From Pseudomonas sp. Au-Pse12 (GTDB lineage: Bacteria; Pseudomonadota; Gammaproteobacteria; Pseudomonadales; Pseudomonadaceae), in contig NZ_JAJTTH010000005.1 of the NCBI RefSeq assembly GCF_021341665.1, positions 372,001 to 436,000 on the forward strand: DNA of 64,000 nt, given 5' to 3'. Positions 6,908 through 14,220 of this stretch are shown here, one piece after another. Both the position numbers and the translations under genes were made by a program. Within the stretch, counting starts at the first letter, position 1. The number at the start of each line of letters is the position of its first letter. The notes under the pieces are model-generated. The model saw nothing but the letters and a program-made list of their open reading frames with translations. It did no database searches and was not told the DNA's origin.

Positions 6908-9358
6908 TCAGGCCGGCAGCGGGCGGGTTGCGGGGGTATCGGCGCTGTCGGCCAGCCGCGGCATGCGGGTCAGGCGCAGGGCATTGAGCACCACGGTCAG
7001 GGAACTGATGGACATGCCGACCGCTGCCCACACGGGGGTGATCCAGCCGAGGGCGGCGAACGGCAGCATCAGGCCATTGTACAGGCCTGCCCAGAGCAGG
7101 TTCTCGATGATCACCCGGCGCGTGCGTCGGGCCAGGCTGAAGGCTTGCACCAGGGCATCCAGGCGATTGGACAGGAGCACCGCGTCGGCGCTGGTCTTGG
7201 CCAGGTCGGTGGCCGAGCCCATGGCGACACTGATGTCGGCGGCGGCCAGCACCGGCACGTCGTTGACCCCGTCGCCGAGCATCAGCACCTTGCGCCCCTG
7301 CTGATGCAGCTGTTGCAGCACCTGCAGCTTGTCATCCGGGCGCAGGCCGCCACGGGCCTCGTCGATCTGCAGCTCGGCGGCGACACTGGCGACCATCGGC
7401 GAGCTGTCCCCGGACAGCAGCAGGGTGTGCCAGCCACGAGCCTTGCAGGCCGCCAGCAGGGCCGGAGCATCGCTGCGCAGGCGGTCGTCGAGTACCAGCC
7501 AGGCGAGGGCCCCCTGGTTGTCTCCCAGCAACAGCCACTGGCCGGCTTCTTCGGGCATGCTCGGCACCGCGCAGCCGCTGAGCTCGCAGACGAACGCTGG
7601 CTGGCCGATGCGCAGGCGCTGGCTGCCGACTCGGCCTTCCAGGCCCAGGCCCGGGCTGCTGGTGACGTCCTCGGCGGCCACCGGGGCGCGGCCGAAGGCT
7701 CGGGCAATCGGGTGCTCGGAACGGTTTTCCAGGGCGGCGGCGAGGCTCAGGCAGTCGTTGCTGGACAGGGCCCCCAGTGGCCTTATGGAACGCAGTGCCA
7801 GGCGCCCTTCGGTGAGGGTGCCGGTCTTGTCGAAAATCACGGTGTCGATCTGGTTCAGGCCTTCCAGCACGTGACCGCGGGTTAGCAGCAGGCCGAGTTT
7901 GTGCAAGGTGCCGGTGGCGGCCGTGAGCGCAGTGGGTGTTGCCAGGGACAGTGCGCAAGGGCAGGTCGCCACCAGCATCGCCAGGACGATCCAGAAGGCG
8001 CGCGAGGCGTCCAGCTGCCACCACAGCAGGCCAATGGCGGCGGCTGCGATCAACGAGAACAGCAGGAACCACTGGGCGGCGCGGTCGGCGACTTCCGCCA
8101 GCCGGGGTTTTTCCGCCTGGGCGCGGTCCAGCAGGCGGACGATGGCGGACAGCCGGGTGTCCTGGCCCAGGGCCTGGACTTGCACGGTCAACGCGCCTTC
8201 GACGTTCAGGGTGCCGGCAGTGACCTGGTCGCCGAGGCCGCGAGGCTGCGGCAGGTACTCGCCGGTGAGCAGGGACTCATCGATGCTCGACTGGCCGTCG
8301 AGGATCTTGCCGTCCGCCGGCAGCACCGCGCCAGGATGCACCAACACCCGGTCGCCCAGGCGCAGCTCGGTCAGCAGGATGCGCTCGCTCTGCCCGTCTT
8401 CATCCAGGCGCAGGCAGGAGGCGGGCAGCAGGTTGACCAACTGGGCGGTGGCCGCCGCGGTACGTTCCCGCGCCCGCCGCTCGAGGTAGCGCCCGGCGAG
8501 GAGGAACAGGGCAAACATGCCCACGGCGTCGAAGTACAACTCGCCGACGCCGCTGATGGAGGTCCAGATACCCGCCAGGTAGGCCCCGCCGATAGCCAGC
8601 GAGACCGACACGTCCATGGTCAGGTGGCGGGTGCGCAGGTCACGCATGGCGCCCTTGAAGAACGGCGCGCAGCTATAGAAGACGATGGGCGTGGTCAGAA
8701 ACAGTGCAACCCAGCGCAGGATCGTATGCAGCTCGGGGCTCAGGTCGATGTTGAATTCCGGCCAGGTGGCCATGGTCGCCATCATCGCCTGGAACCACAG
8801 CAGCCCGGCGACCCCCAGCTGGCGCAGTGCCAGGCGGTTTTCGCTGGCCAGTTGCTCCGAGGCGCGGTCCGGCTGGTATGGGTGGGCCGCGTAGCCGATG
8901 TGGCGCAGCTCGCCGAGGACCTGGCTCAGGGGCAACTGGCTGTCGGCCCAGCGCACGTGCAGTCGGTGATTGGACAGGTTGAGTCGGGCTTCGGCCACCG
9001 CCGGTAGGCTGCGCAGGTGTTTTTCGATCAGCCAGCCGCAGGCGGCGCAACTGATGCCTTCCATGAGCAGGGTGGTTTCCGCCAGTTCGCCTTCATGGCG
9101 GACGAAGGGCTGCTGGACGTCGGCGCGGTCGTACAGGGCCAACTCGTCCAATAGTTGCACGGGCAAGGCTTCGGGGTTGGCGGAGGCTTCGCTGCGATGG
9201 CTGTAATAGTGTTCCAGGCCGCCGGCGACTATGGCTTCGGCCACCGCTTGGCAGCCGGGGCAACAGAACTCCCGGGGCTCACCGAGCACGACGGCGGTGA
9301 ACCGGCTACCGGAGGGAACCGGCAGGGCGCAGTGGTAGCAAGGCAGTGGCGTGGTCAT
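6908..9358 (-). CDS. ccoI: Copper-translocating P-type ATPase CcoI (FixI)
   Basis: Exports copper across the inner membrane for assembly of the CuB site of cbb3 oxidases. The 816-residue protein has an N-terminal cysteine-rich metal-binding region (CYHC, then CCPGC at ~7-36). An HMA domain follows with GISCAACG (C104, C107). The transmembrane core carries the CPC motif (CPCALSLATPTALTAATG), and the phosphorylation motif DKTGTLTEG, the TGE-type actuator (LLTGEYLPQ) and the hinge MLGDGVNDVPVLAAADISVAMG are all present. It lies between ccoH and ccoS in the expected order. Confidence 0.97.
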   Translation of the reverse strand: MTTPLPCYHCALPVPSGSRFTAVVLGEPREFCCPGCQAVAEAIVAGGLEHYYSHRSEASANPEALPVQLLDELALYDRADVQQPFVRHEGELAETTLLMEGISCAACGWLIEKHLRSLPAVAEARLNLSNHRLHVRWADSQLPLSQVLGELRHIGYAAHPYQPDRASEQLASENRLALRQLGVAGLLWFQAMMATMATWPEFNIDLSPELHTILRWVALFLTTPIVFYSCAPFFKGAMRDLRTRHLTMDVSVSLAIGGAYLAGIWTSISGVGELYFDAVGMFALFLLAGRYLERRARERTAAATAQLVNLLPASCLRLDEDGQSERILLTELRLGDRVLVHPGAVLPADGKILDGQSSIDESLLTGEYLPQPRGLGDQVTAGTLNVEGALTVQVQALGQDTRLSAIVRLLDRAQAEKPRLAEVADRAAQWFLLFSLIAAAAIGLLWWQLDASRAFWIVLAMLVATCPCALSLATPTALTAATGTLHKLGLLLTRGHVLEGLNQIDTVIFDKTGTLTEGRLALRSIRPLGALSSNDCLSLAAALENRSEHPIARAFGRAPVAAEDVTSSPGLGLEGRVGSQRLRIGQPAFVCELSGCAVPSMPEEAGQWLLLGDNQGALAWLVLDDRLRSDAPALLAACKARGWHTLLLSGDSSPMVASVAAELQIDEARGGLRPDDKLQVLQQLHQQGRKVLMLGDGVNDVPVLAAADISVAMGSATDLAKTSADAVLLSNRLDALVQAFSLARRTRRVIIENLLWAGLYNGLMLPFAALGWITPVWAAVGMSISSLTVVLNALRLTRMPRLADSADTPATRPLPA

Positions 9359-9387
9359 CGGCAGTCTTTGTGATTGGGGAAAAACTC

Positions 9388-9414
9388 ATCGCCGGCGCAC
9401 CGGCTCCGCTGCGG
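9388..9414. repeat. REP-like element between ccoH and ccoI
   Basis: catcgccggcgcaccggctccgctgcgg is close to the reverse complement of the REP-like element at 1185-1211. It lies in the 97-base gap between the end of ccoH and the start of ccoI and may form a small hairpin within the operon mRNA. Confidence 0.55.
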
Positions 9415-9455
9415 GGCAGGGGAGCGGCGGGCCGGCGATGTACGGCGGGTGTTGA

Positions 9456-9992
9456 TCAGTTCAGGTCTTCCGCGCCCTGCAGCGGTTCGTCGCCCAGCAG
9501 CAGGTCCTTGTCGTGGCTGACCTGTTCTTCTTCGAACATGCGCCAGGTCTTGTCACCTTCAACGCCGAGCAGCTCGACGAAGCGCCGCCCTTCGACCTGG
9601 TCGGTCAGTTGGCCGATGTAGCGACCGTGTTCGGTTTCGCTGCGGGTCAGGGTGATCTTGCGGTCCTTTTCCGGCTGGGTCGGCGAGATCAGGTTCAGTT
9701 CCAGGGTCTTGGGCTGGCTGTCACCGCTCAGGCGCAGTTCGACTTCGCCGGTCAGCGCGTCGAGGTGCACATTGGCACGCATCTTCAGGGTCTGGGCCAG
9801 CAGCTCGCGGTCCAGGGAGCGGTTGATGCCCTTGCCGGCCTCGTAGTAGTTGTCGTTGACCAGGTTGTCCGGGTTGTTCACGGCGATGGTCACCATGGAC
9901 AAGGTCAGGGTCACCGAGCAGGCGAGGATGCCAATGATGATCCAGGGCCAGAGATGCTTGTACCAGGGGCTTGTGGCGGTGGCTGTGGACAT
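9456..9992 (-). CDS. ccoH: cbb3 oxidase assembly/accessory protein CcoH (FixH)
   Basis: A 178-residue FixH-family protein. It has one N-terminal membrane helix (LWPWIIIGILACSVTLTLSMVTIAV, ~residues 13-37) followed by the conserved NNPDNLVNDNYYEAGKGIN segment and a periplasmic beta domain. FixH/CcoH is needed for stable cbb3 oxidase and probably acts with CcoI. The ATG at 9992 is preferred over a GTG six bases upstream because a purine-rich AAGAGAAG ribosome site lies at suitable spacing. It is 11 bases downstream of ccoG. Confidence 0.95.
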   Translation of the reverse strand: MSTATATSPWYKHLWPWIIIGILACSVTLTLSMVTIAVNNPDNLVNDNYYEAGKGINRSLDRELLAQTLKMRANVHLDALTGEVELRLSGDSQPKTLELNLISPTQPEKDRKITLTRSETEHGRYIGQLTDQVEGRRFVELLGVEGDKTWRMFEEEQVSHDKDLLLGDEPLQGAEDLN

Positions 9993-10003
9993 AGTCACTT
10001 CTC

Positions 10004-11422
10004 TTAACGAATTTGTGGGCCGATGAACCGGCTCTTGGCTTCAACGTGGACGCTGTCATCGTCGGCATCCTTGAGGATGAACTTCACCTCGTTGGTGGTC
10101 GATGGCAGTTGTTCTGGAGCAATCGACAGCTCCACCGGCATGCTGACGATATCGCCGGCCACCACATGGATCTCGCGCTTGCCTTGCAGCTTCAGGTCCG
10201 GCAGGCCGGCGGCATCCAGCACATAGGTGTGGTCGCGCTGGTCCTTGTTCATGATCTTCAGGCTGTAGACGTTCTCGATCCGGCCTTCGGCGTTCTCGCG
10301 GTACAGCACCCGGTCCTTGCTGACATCGAAGCCCACCAGCGGGCGCAGGAGGAATGCGGTCACCAACAGGCTGATCATGGTCAGCAGCACCAGGGCATAA
10401 CCGATCAGGCGCGGACGCAGTTTATGGGTCTTCTGTCCGGAGAGGTTGTGCTCGGTGGTATAGCTGATGAGCCCGCGCGGGTACTCCATCTTGTCCATGA
10501 TGCTGTCGCAGGCGTCGATACAGGCCGCGCAGCCAATGCATTCGATCTGCAGGCCGTCGCGAATGTCGATGCCGGTGGGGCAGACCTGGACGCACATGGT
10601 GCAGTCGATGCAGTCACCCAGGCCCTGTGCCTTGTAGTCGGCGCCTTTCTTGCGCGGGCCACGGCTTTCGCCACGGCGCGGGTCGTAGGAGACGATCAGG
10701 GTGTCTTTGTCGAACATCACGCTCTGGAAGCGCGCATAGGGGCACATGTAGATGCACACTTGTTCGCGCAGCCAGCCGGCGTTGCCGTAGGTGGCCAGGG
10801 TGAAGAAACCGACCCAGAAGTACGACCAGCCATCGGCCTGGCCGGTGAAGAAGTCGATGACCAGTTCGCGGATCGGCGAGAAGTAGCCGACGAAGGTCAT
10901 GCCGGTGACGAAGCCGATCAGCAGCCAGAGGCTGTGCTTGCTGAGCTTGCGCAGGAACTTGTTGGTGCTCATGGGCGCTTTGTCCAGCTTGATGCGCTGG
11001 TTGCGGTCGCCTTCGGTGACCTTTTCGCACCACATGAAGATCCAGGTCCAGACGCTCTGCGGGCAGGTGTAGCCGCACCAGATACGTCCCGCATAGACGG
11101 TGATGAAGAACAGGCCGAACGCGGCAATGATCAACAGGCCCGAGAGCAGAATGAAATCCTGGGGCCAGAAAGTGGCGCCAAAGATGAAGAATTTACGTTC
11201 CGGAAGGTTCCACCAGACAGCCTGGTGGCCGCCCCAGTTGAGCCACACGGTGCCGAAGTACAGCAGGAATAATCCAGCGCCGCCGAGCATGCGCAGATTG
11301 CGGAACAGGCCAGTGAAGGCGCGGGTGTAGATTTTTTCCCTGGAGGCGTAGAGATCGACGCTGTTGGTCGCGTTTTTGGCAGGCGGGGTAACGTCTTGTA
11401 CGGGAATCTGGTTGCTCATCAT
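10004..11422 (-). CDS. ccoG: cbb3 oxidase accessory protein CcoG (RdxA/FixG), ferredoxin-like
   Basis: A membrane-bound iron-sulphur protein that reduces copper during cbb3 assembly. The 472-residue product has several N-terminal membrane helices and the NosR/RdxA-like motif IWCGYTCPQSVWTW. Two [4Fe-4S] ferredoxin motifs follow near residues 262-300 (CIDCTMCVQVCPTGID and IECIGCAACIDACD), and a C-terminal Ig-like domain ends the protein. The ATG at 11422 and another at 11419 are adjacent, and either could be used. It heads the ccoGHIS operon and is preceded by an Anr-like and a RegA-like site. Confidence 0.97.
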   Translation of the reverse strand: MMSNQIPVQDVTPPAKNATNSVDLYASREKIYTRAFTGLFRNLRMLGGAGLFLLYFGTVWLNWGGHQAVWWNLPERKFFIFGATFWPQDFILLSGLLIIAAFGLFFITVYAGRIWCGYTCPQSVWTWIFMWCEKVTEGDRNQRIKLDKAPMSTNKFLRKLSKHSLWLLIGFVTGMTFVGYFSPIRELVIDFFTGQADGWSYFWVGFFTLATYGNAGWLREQVCIYMCPYARFQSVMFDKDTLIVSYDPRRGESRGPRKKGADYKAQGLGDCIDCTMCVQVCPTGIDIRDGLQIECIGCAACIDACDSIMDKMEYPRGLISYTTEHNLSGQKTHKLRPRLIGYALVLLTMISLLVTAFLLRPLVGFDVSKDRVLYRENAEGRIENVYSLKIMNKDQRDHTYVLDAAGLPDLKLQGKREIHVVAGDIVSMPVELSIAPEQLPSTTNEVKFILKDADDDSVHVEAKSRFIGPQIR

Positions 11423-11528
11423 TGCATCCCACGGCAGTGGAAAAATGCCTCGGTCAGTACGTGCCGACCGCGGTCAAAAGGGGTGTTGCAGTGGCGCAAT
11501 GATACGCCTGTAGCTCTAGTGCAAGGGT

Positions 11529-11543
11529 GCGACCTTTGGTCGC
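11529..11543 (-). promoter_or_regulatory. Candidate RegA/RoxR-type box upstream of ccoG
   Basis: GCGACC-TTT-GGTCGC is a perfect 6-bp inverted repeat. It matches the RegA consensus as I recall it (GNGRCRTTNNGNCGC) at all but one defined position. RoxSR/RegBA-type redox regulators control cbb3 genes in several bacteria. It lies ~107 bases upstream of ccoG. A related copy is at 16076-16090. Confidence 0.4.
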
Positions 11544-11569
11544 GTTGGGGGAAATCAACTGATGGTGTA

Positions 11570-11583
11570 ATGACTTGAATCAA
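11570..11583 (-). promoter_or_regulatory. Anr-like box upstream of ccoG
   Basis: ATGAC-TTGA-ATCAA matches the Anr/FNR consensus TTGAYN4RTCAA at nine of ten defined bases; only the first T is replaced by A. Its centre lies ~155 bases upstream of ccoG. No good -10 hexamer is seen at the ideal class II distance, so the site is likely but not certain. Confidence 0.5.
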
Positions 11584-11623
11584 TTGACTTGTGAATTATG
11601 GACCCATTTGTACTCCGCGCCGT

Positions 11624-12034
11624 TCAATTCTTCCATGGGTTGAGCAGGCGTACGCCACAGGCCTCGAAGTCCTTCACGTTGCGGGTAACCAGGGTCAAAC
11701 CATGGACCAGGGCGGTTGCGGCAATCAGTGCAGCGCATTCATTGCTGCGGTCCGGGACATGCAGTTGGGCGCAGCGCAAGGCCACGGCACTGTCGATGGC
11801 CAGGATGCGGCCGGCGAAGGCGGGAAGAACCCGGCGCTCCAGCCAGTTGCGCAGTAGGGTGCCCTGATCCGGGGCGCGCCGCTCCACCCGCAGAATGCCC
11901 GTTTCCAGCTCTAGCACCGTGATCGCCGAGAGGAACAGGCTGGTGGGCGCGATGCCGTGGGCCCAGGTCTTGACCCCATGATTGGCCTTGGGTTTGCGCA
12001 GCTCGGAGATGACGTTGGTGTCGAGCAGGAACAT
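11624..12034 (-). CDS. PIN-domain toxin, VapC/FitB type (one expected active-site acid replaced)
   Basis: A 136-residue PIN-domain protein, usually a Mg2+-dependent RNase toxin. It shows the N-terminal MFLLDTNVISELRKP (D5), the helix SAITVLELETG (E42) and the C-terminal LIAATALVHGLTLVTRNVKDFE (N119, D122). In related VapC/FitB proteins an Asp normally precedes ALIAATA. Here that position is Ala (residue 101, codon GCT), with Glu99 two residues earlier, so activity may be reduced. It overlaps its antitoxin gene by one base. The pair is inserted between ccoP1 and ccoG, which are adjacent in P. aeruginosa. Confidence 0.9.
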   Translation of the reverse strand: MFLLDTNVISELRKPKANHGVKTWAHGIAPTSLFLSAITVLELETGILRVERRAPDQGTLLRNWLERRVLPAFAGRILAIDSAVALRCAQLHVPDRSNECAALIAATALVHGLTLVTRNVKDFEACGVRLLNPWKN

Positions 12035-12288
12035 CAGGACAGATCTGTTTCGCGTGGAGTGATCACTGCGCGCTCCGTGGTGAATTCGATGTCTTTGGCT
12101 TCCGGCATCGCCAGCATCTCGACGATGCTCAGGTTCAGGCCGCTGAGTTTCTGGTACTCCTCAATGCTTAGCAGTACATGGGTTGGCTTGCCACGCTCAG
12201 TGATGATGACCGGCCCTGTAAGCGCGGCTTTTTTGGCACCGCTTGTGTCCTGGTTGAACTCGCGGCTGGAAAGGGTGGTGATGGTCAT
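12034..12288 (-). CDS. Antitoxin of the Phd/YefM family
   Basis: An 84-residue antitoxin that should bind and neutralise the downstream PIN toxin and autoregulate the pair. It shows the Phd/YefM pattern: N-terminal DNA-binding part TLSSREFNQDTSGAKKAAL, then GPVIITERGKPTHVLLSIEEYQKL (residues ~26-49), then an acidic C-terminal tail. The ATG at 12288 is chosen over a GTG nine bases upstream because of the CAGGTG ribosome site just before it. Its stop overlaps the toxin start by one base. A strong terminator of the cco1 operon lies upstream, so the pair needs its own promoter. Confidence 0.9.
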   Translation of the reverse strand: MTITTLSSREFNQDTSGAKKAALTGPVIITERGKPTHVLLSIEEYQKLSGLNLSIVEMLAMPEAKDIEFTTERAVITPRETDLS

Positions 12289-12380
12289 GGTGGGCACCTG
12301 CTTGAAGCACTCAATATAGGAGCGTTACTACCTGGTTGCCGCCAAGAGCAATCTTCTGCCGGGGCAAACCGATGTAAGGC

Positions 12381-12421
12381 ATAAACAAAACGGCCCCGCC
12401 AATTCTCATTGGCGGGGCCGT
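12381..12421 (-). terminator. Rho-independent terminator of the ccoNOQP-1 operon
   Basis: A perfect 14-bp stem (arms 12390-12403 and 12408-12421, loop TCTC) begins 26 bases after the ccoP1 stop. On the minus strand it is followed by TTTTGTTTAT. It separates the cco1 operon from vapBC and ccoG. Confidence 0.92.
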
Positions 12422-12446
12422 CGGGTGTTGCTTTCAGGCGTCGGTC

Positions 12447-13424
12447 TTACTCGGCGTCGGCCTGCTTGTCACCGTGGGACAGGCTGTAGACATAAGCCGC
12501 CAGCAGGTGAACCTTGTCGTTGCCTTGCAGTTGTTCCTGCGCAGGCATCACGCCTTGACGGCCGTAACGAATGGTCTGCTGCAGTTGTGCAAAGCTCGAA
12601 CCGTAGATGAAGGCTGCCGGGTGAGTCAGGTTGGGCGCGCCCATGGCTGGGGTGCCTTTGCCTTCCGGACCATGGCAGACCGCGCAGTTGGCGGCGAACA
12701 GCTTCTGCCCATTGACCGGGTCGGCCTTGATGCCTTCAGGCAATTTGCGGCCGTCGAGGTTGGTCAGGACATAAGCGGCAACGTCGCTGACGCCTTGTTC
12801 CTTGATCACGTCCAGCCAGGCCGGCATCACCGCGTGGCGACCGCCCATGATGGTGGTCTTGATGGTTTCCGGCTCGCCGCCCCAGCGCCAGTCGGCGTCG
12901 GTCAGGTTGGGGAAGCCATAGGCGCCCTTGGCGTCGGAACCGTGGCAGACCGAGCAGTTGGAAGCGAACAGGCGACCGCCCATTTTCAGGGCTTGCGGGT
13001 CCTTGGCGACTTCCTCGATAGGCATGGCAGCGTACTTGGCGAAGATCGGACCGAACTTGGCGTCCGACTTGGCCATTTCCTTTTCCCACTCGTGCACGCC
13101 GGTCCAGCCGGACTGGCCGTTGGCGAACGGGGTCTGCTTCTCGTTATCGAGGTAGTTGTAGCCGGGTAGAACACCTTTCCAGTTGCCCAGGCCCGGGTAC
13201 AGCACCAGGTAACCCAGGGCGAAGACGATGGTGCCGACAAACAGCATGAACCACCATTTCGGCAGCGGGTTGTCGTACTCCTCGATCCCGTCGAAGGAGT
13301 GGCCGACCGTCTCGTCGGTCTGCTCGGCGCGCTGGCCCTTGCGGGTCGACAGTAGCAGCCAGGTCAGGGCGAAGATGGTACCCAGACTGAGGACTGTGAC
13401 GTACAGACTCCAGAACGTAGTCAT
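12447..13424 (-). CDS. ccoP: cbb3-type cytochrome c oxidase subunit III, CcoP1
   Basis: A diheme cytochrome c anchored in the inner membrane that passes electrons to CcoO/CcoN. The 325-residue protein has two N-terminal membrane helices and the conserved GIEEYDNPLPKWW segment between them. Two CxxCH haem sites follow in the periplasmic part (CSVCHGSD and CAVCHGPE) with matching distal methionines (e.g. GVMPAQEQL). It overlaps ccoQ1 by four bases (ATGA). By position next to ccoG it corresponds to cbb3-1 of P. aeruginosa. Confidence 0.97.
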   Translation of the reverse strand: MTTFWSLYVTVLSLGTIFALTWLLLSTRKGQRAEQTDETVGHSFDGIEEYDNPLPKWWFMLFVGTIVFALGYLVLYPGLGNWKGVLPGYNYLDNEKQTPFANGQSGWTGVHEWEKEMAKSDAKFGPIFAKYAAMPIEEVAKDPQALKMGGRLFASNCSVCHGSDAKGAYGFPNLTDADWRWGGEPETIKTTIMGGRHAVMPAWLDVIKEQGVSDVAAYVLTNLDGRKLPEGIKADPVNGQKLFAANCAVCHGPEGKGTPAMGAPNLTHPAAFIYGSSFAQLQQTIRYGRQGVMPAQEQLQGNDKVHLLAAYVYSLSHGDKQADAE

Positions 13425-13606
13425 TCTTTGTTACTCCTAGAAGCTTGCTCGACGTGCTTGATGGCGTCGGGATCATCCGCGAACGGCAGCAAGGTTGCGT
13501 CTTCAAACTCGGACTTGCGCTTGGGGCTGAACACCCAGAGCGCCAAACCGATGAAGGCCACCATCACAACAAGGGTGCCCAGGCCACGAATCATCCCGAT
13601 ATCCAT
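13421..13606 (-). CDS. ccoQ: cbb3-type oxidase subunit CcoQ1
   Basis: A 61-residue single-pass membrane protein that stabilises the cbb3 complex. It shows one helix (GMIRGLGTLVVMVAFIGLALWVF) and the conserved end of the soluble part, LLPFADDP. It lies between ccoO1 and ccoP1 and overlaps the latter by four bases. The product differs from CcoQ2 mainly in its C-terminal tail. Confidence 0.95.
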   Translation of the reverse strand: MDIGMIRGLGTLVVMVAFIGLALWVFSPKRKSEFEDATLLPFADDPDAIKHVEQASRSNKE

Positions 13607-13611
13607 CTAGA

Positions 13612-14220
13612 TCACCGTTTGCTTTTGATGATGGTGCCCAGGCCTTGCAGATAGGCCACCAGCGCGTCCATTTCGGTTTTGCCCTTCACAGCATCCTTGG
13701 CGCCGGCGATGTCTTCGTCGGTGTAGGGGACGCCGAGCGTGCGCAAGACTTCCATTTTCTTCGCGGTGTCTTTGCCGTCGAGCTTGTTTTCTACGAGGAA
13801 CGGATAAGCCGGCATCTTCGACTCGGGGACCACGTTGCGCGGGTTGTACAAGTGCGCACGCTGCCAGTCATCGGAGTAACGACCGCCCACTCGGGCCAGG
13901 TCCGGACCGGTACGCTTGGAACCCCACAGGAACGGGTGGTCCCAGACGCTTTCACCGGCCACCGAGTAGTGGCCATAACGTTCGGTTTCAGCGCGGAACG
14001 GGCGGATCATCTGCGAGTGGCAGCCGACACAGCCGTTGGCGATGTACACATCGCGGCCTTCCAGTTCCAGCGCGGTGCGCGGCTTCATGCCTTCCACCGG
14101 CTTGTTGGTGACGTCCTGGAAGAACAGCGGGACGATCTGGGTCAGGCCGCCGATGCTGACGGCGATGACCATGAAGAAGGCCAGCAGGCCAATGTTCTTC
14201 TCGACTACTTCGTGCTTCAT
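13612..14220 (-). CDS. ccoO: cbb3-type cytochrome c oxidase subunit II, CcoO1
   Basis: A monohaem membrane cytochrome c subunit that takes electrons from CcoP. The 202-residue protein has the N-terminal anchor (EKNIGLLAFFMVIAVSIGGLTQIVPLFF) and one CxxCH site (NGCVGCHSQMIRPF, near residue 65). The TGPDLARVGGRYSDDWQRAHLYNPR segment is characteristic of CcoO. Its start overlaps the ccoN1 stop by one base (TGATG), so translation is coupled. Much of the gene is nearly identical at the DNA level to ccoO2. Confidence 0.97.
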   Translation of the reverse strand: MKHEVVEKNIGLLAFFMVIAVSIGGLTQIVPLFFQDVTNKPVEGMKPRTALELEGRDVYIANGCVGCHSQMIRPFRAETERYGHYSVAGESVWDHPFLWGSKRTGPDLARVGGRYSDDWQRAHLYNPRNVVPESKMPAYPFLVENKLDGKDTAKKMEVLRTLGVPYTDEDIAGAKDAVKGKTEMDALVAYLQGLGTIIKSKR

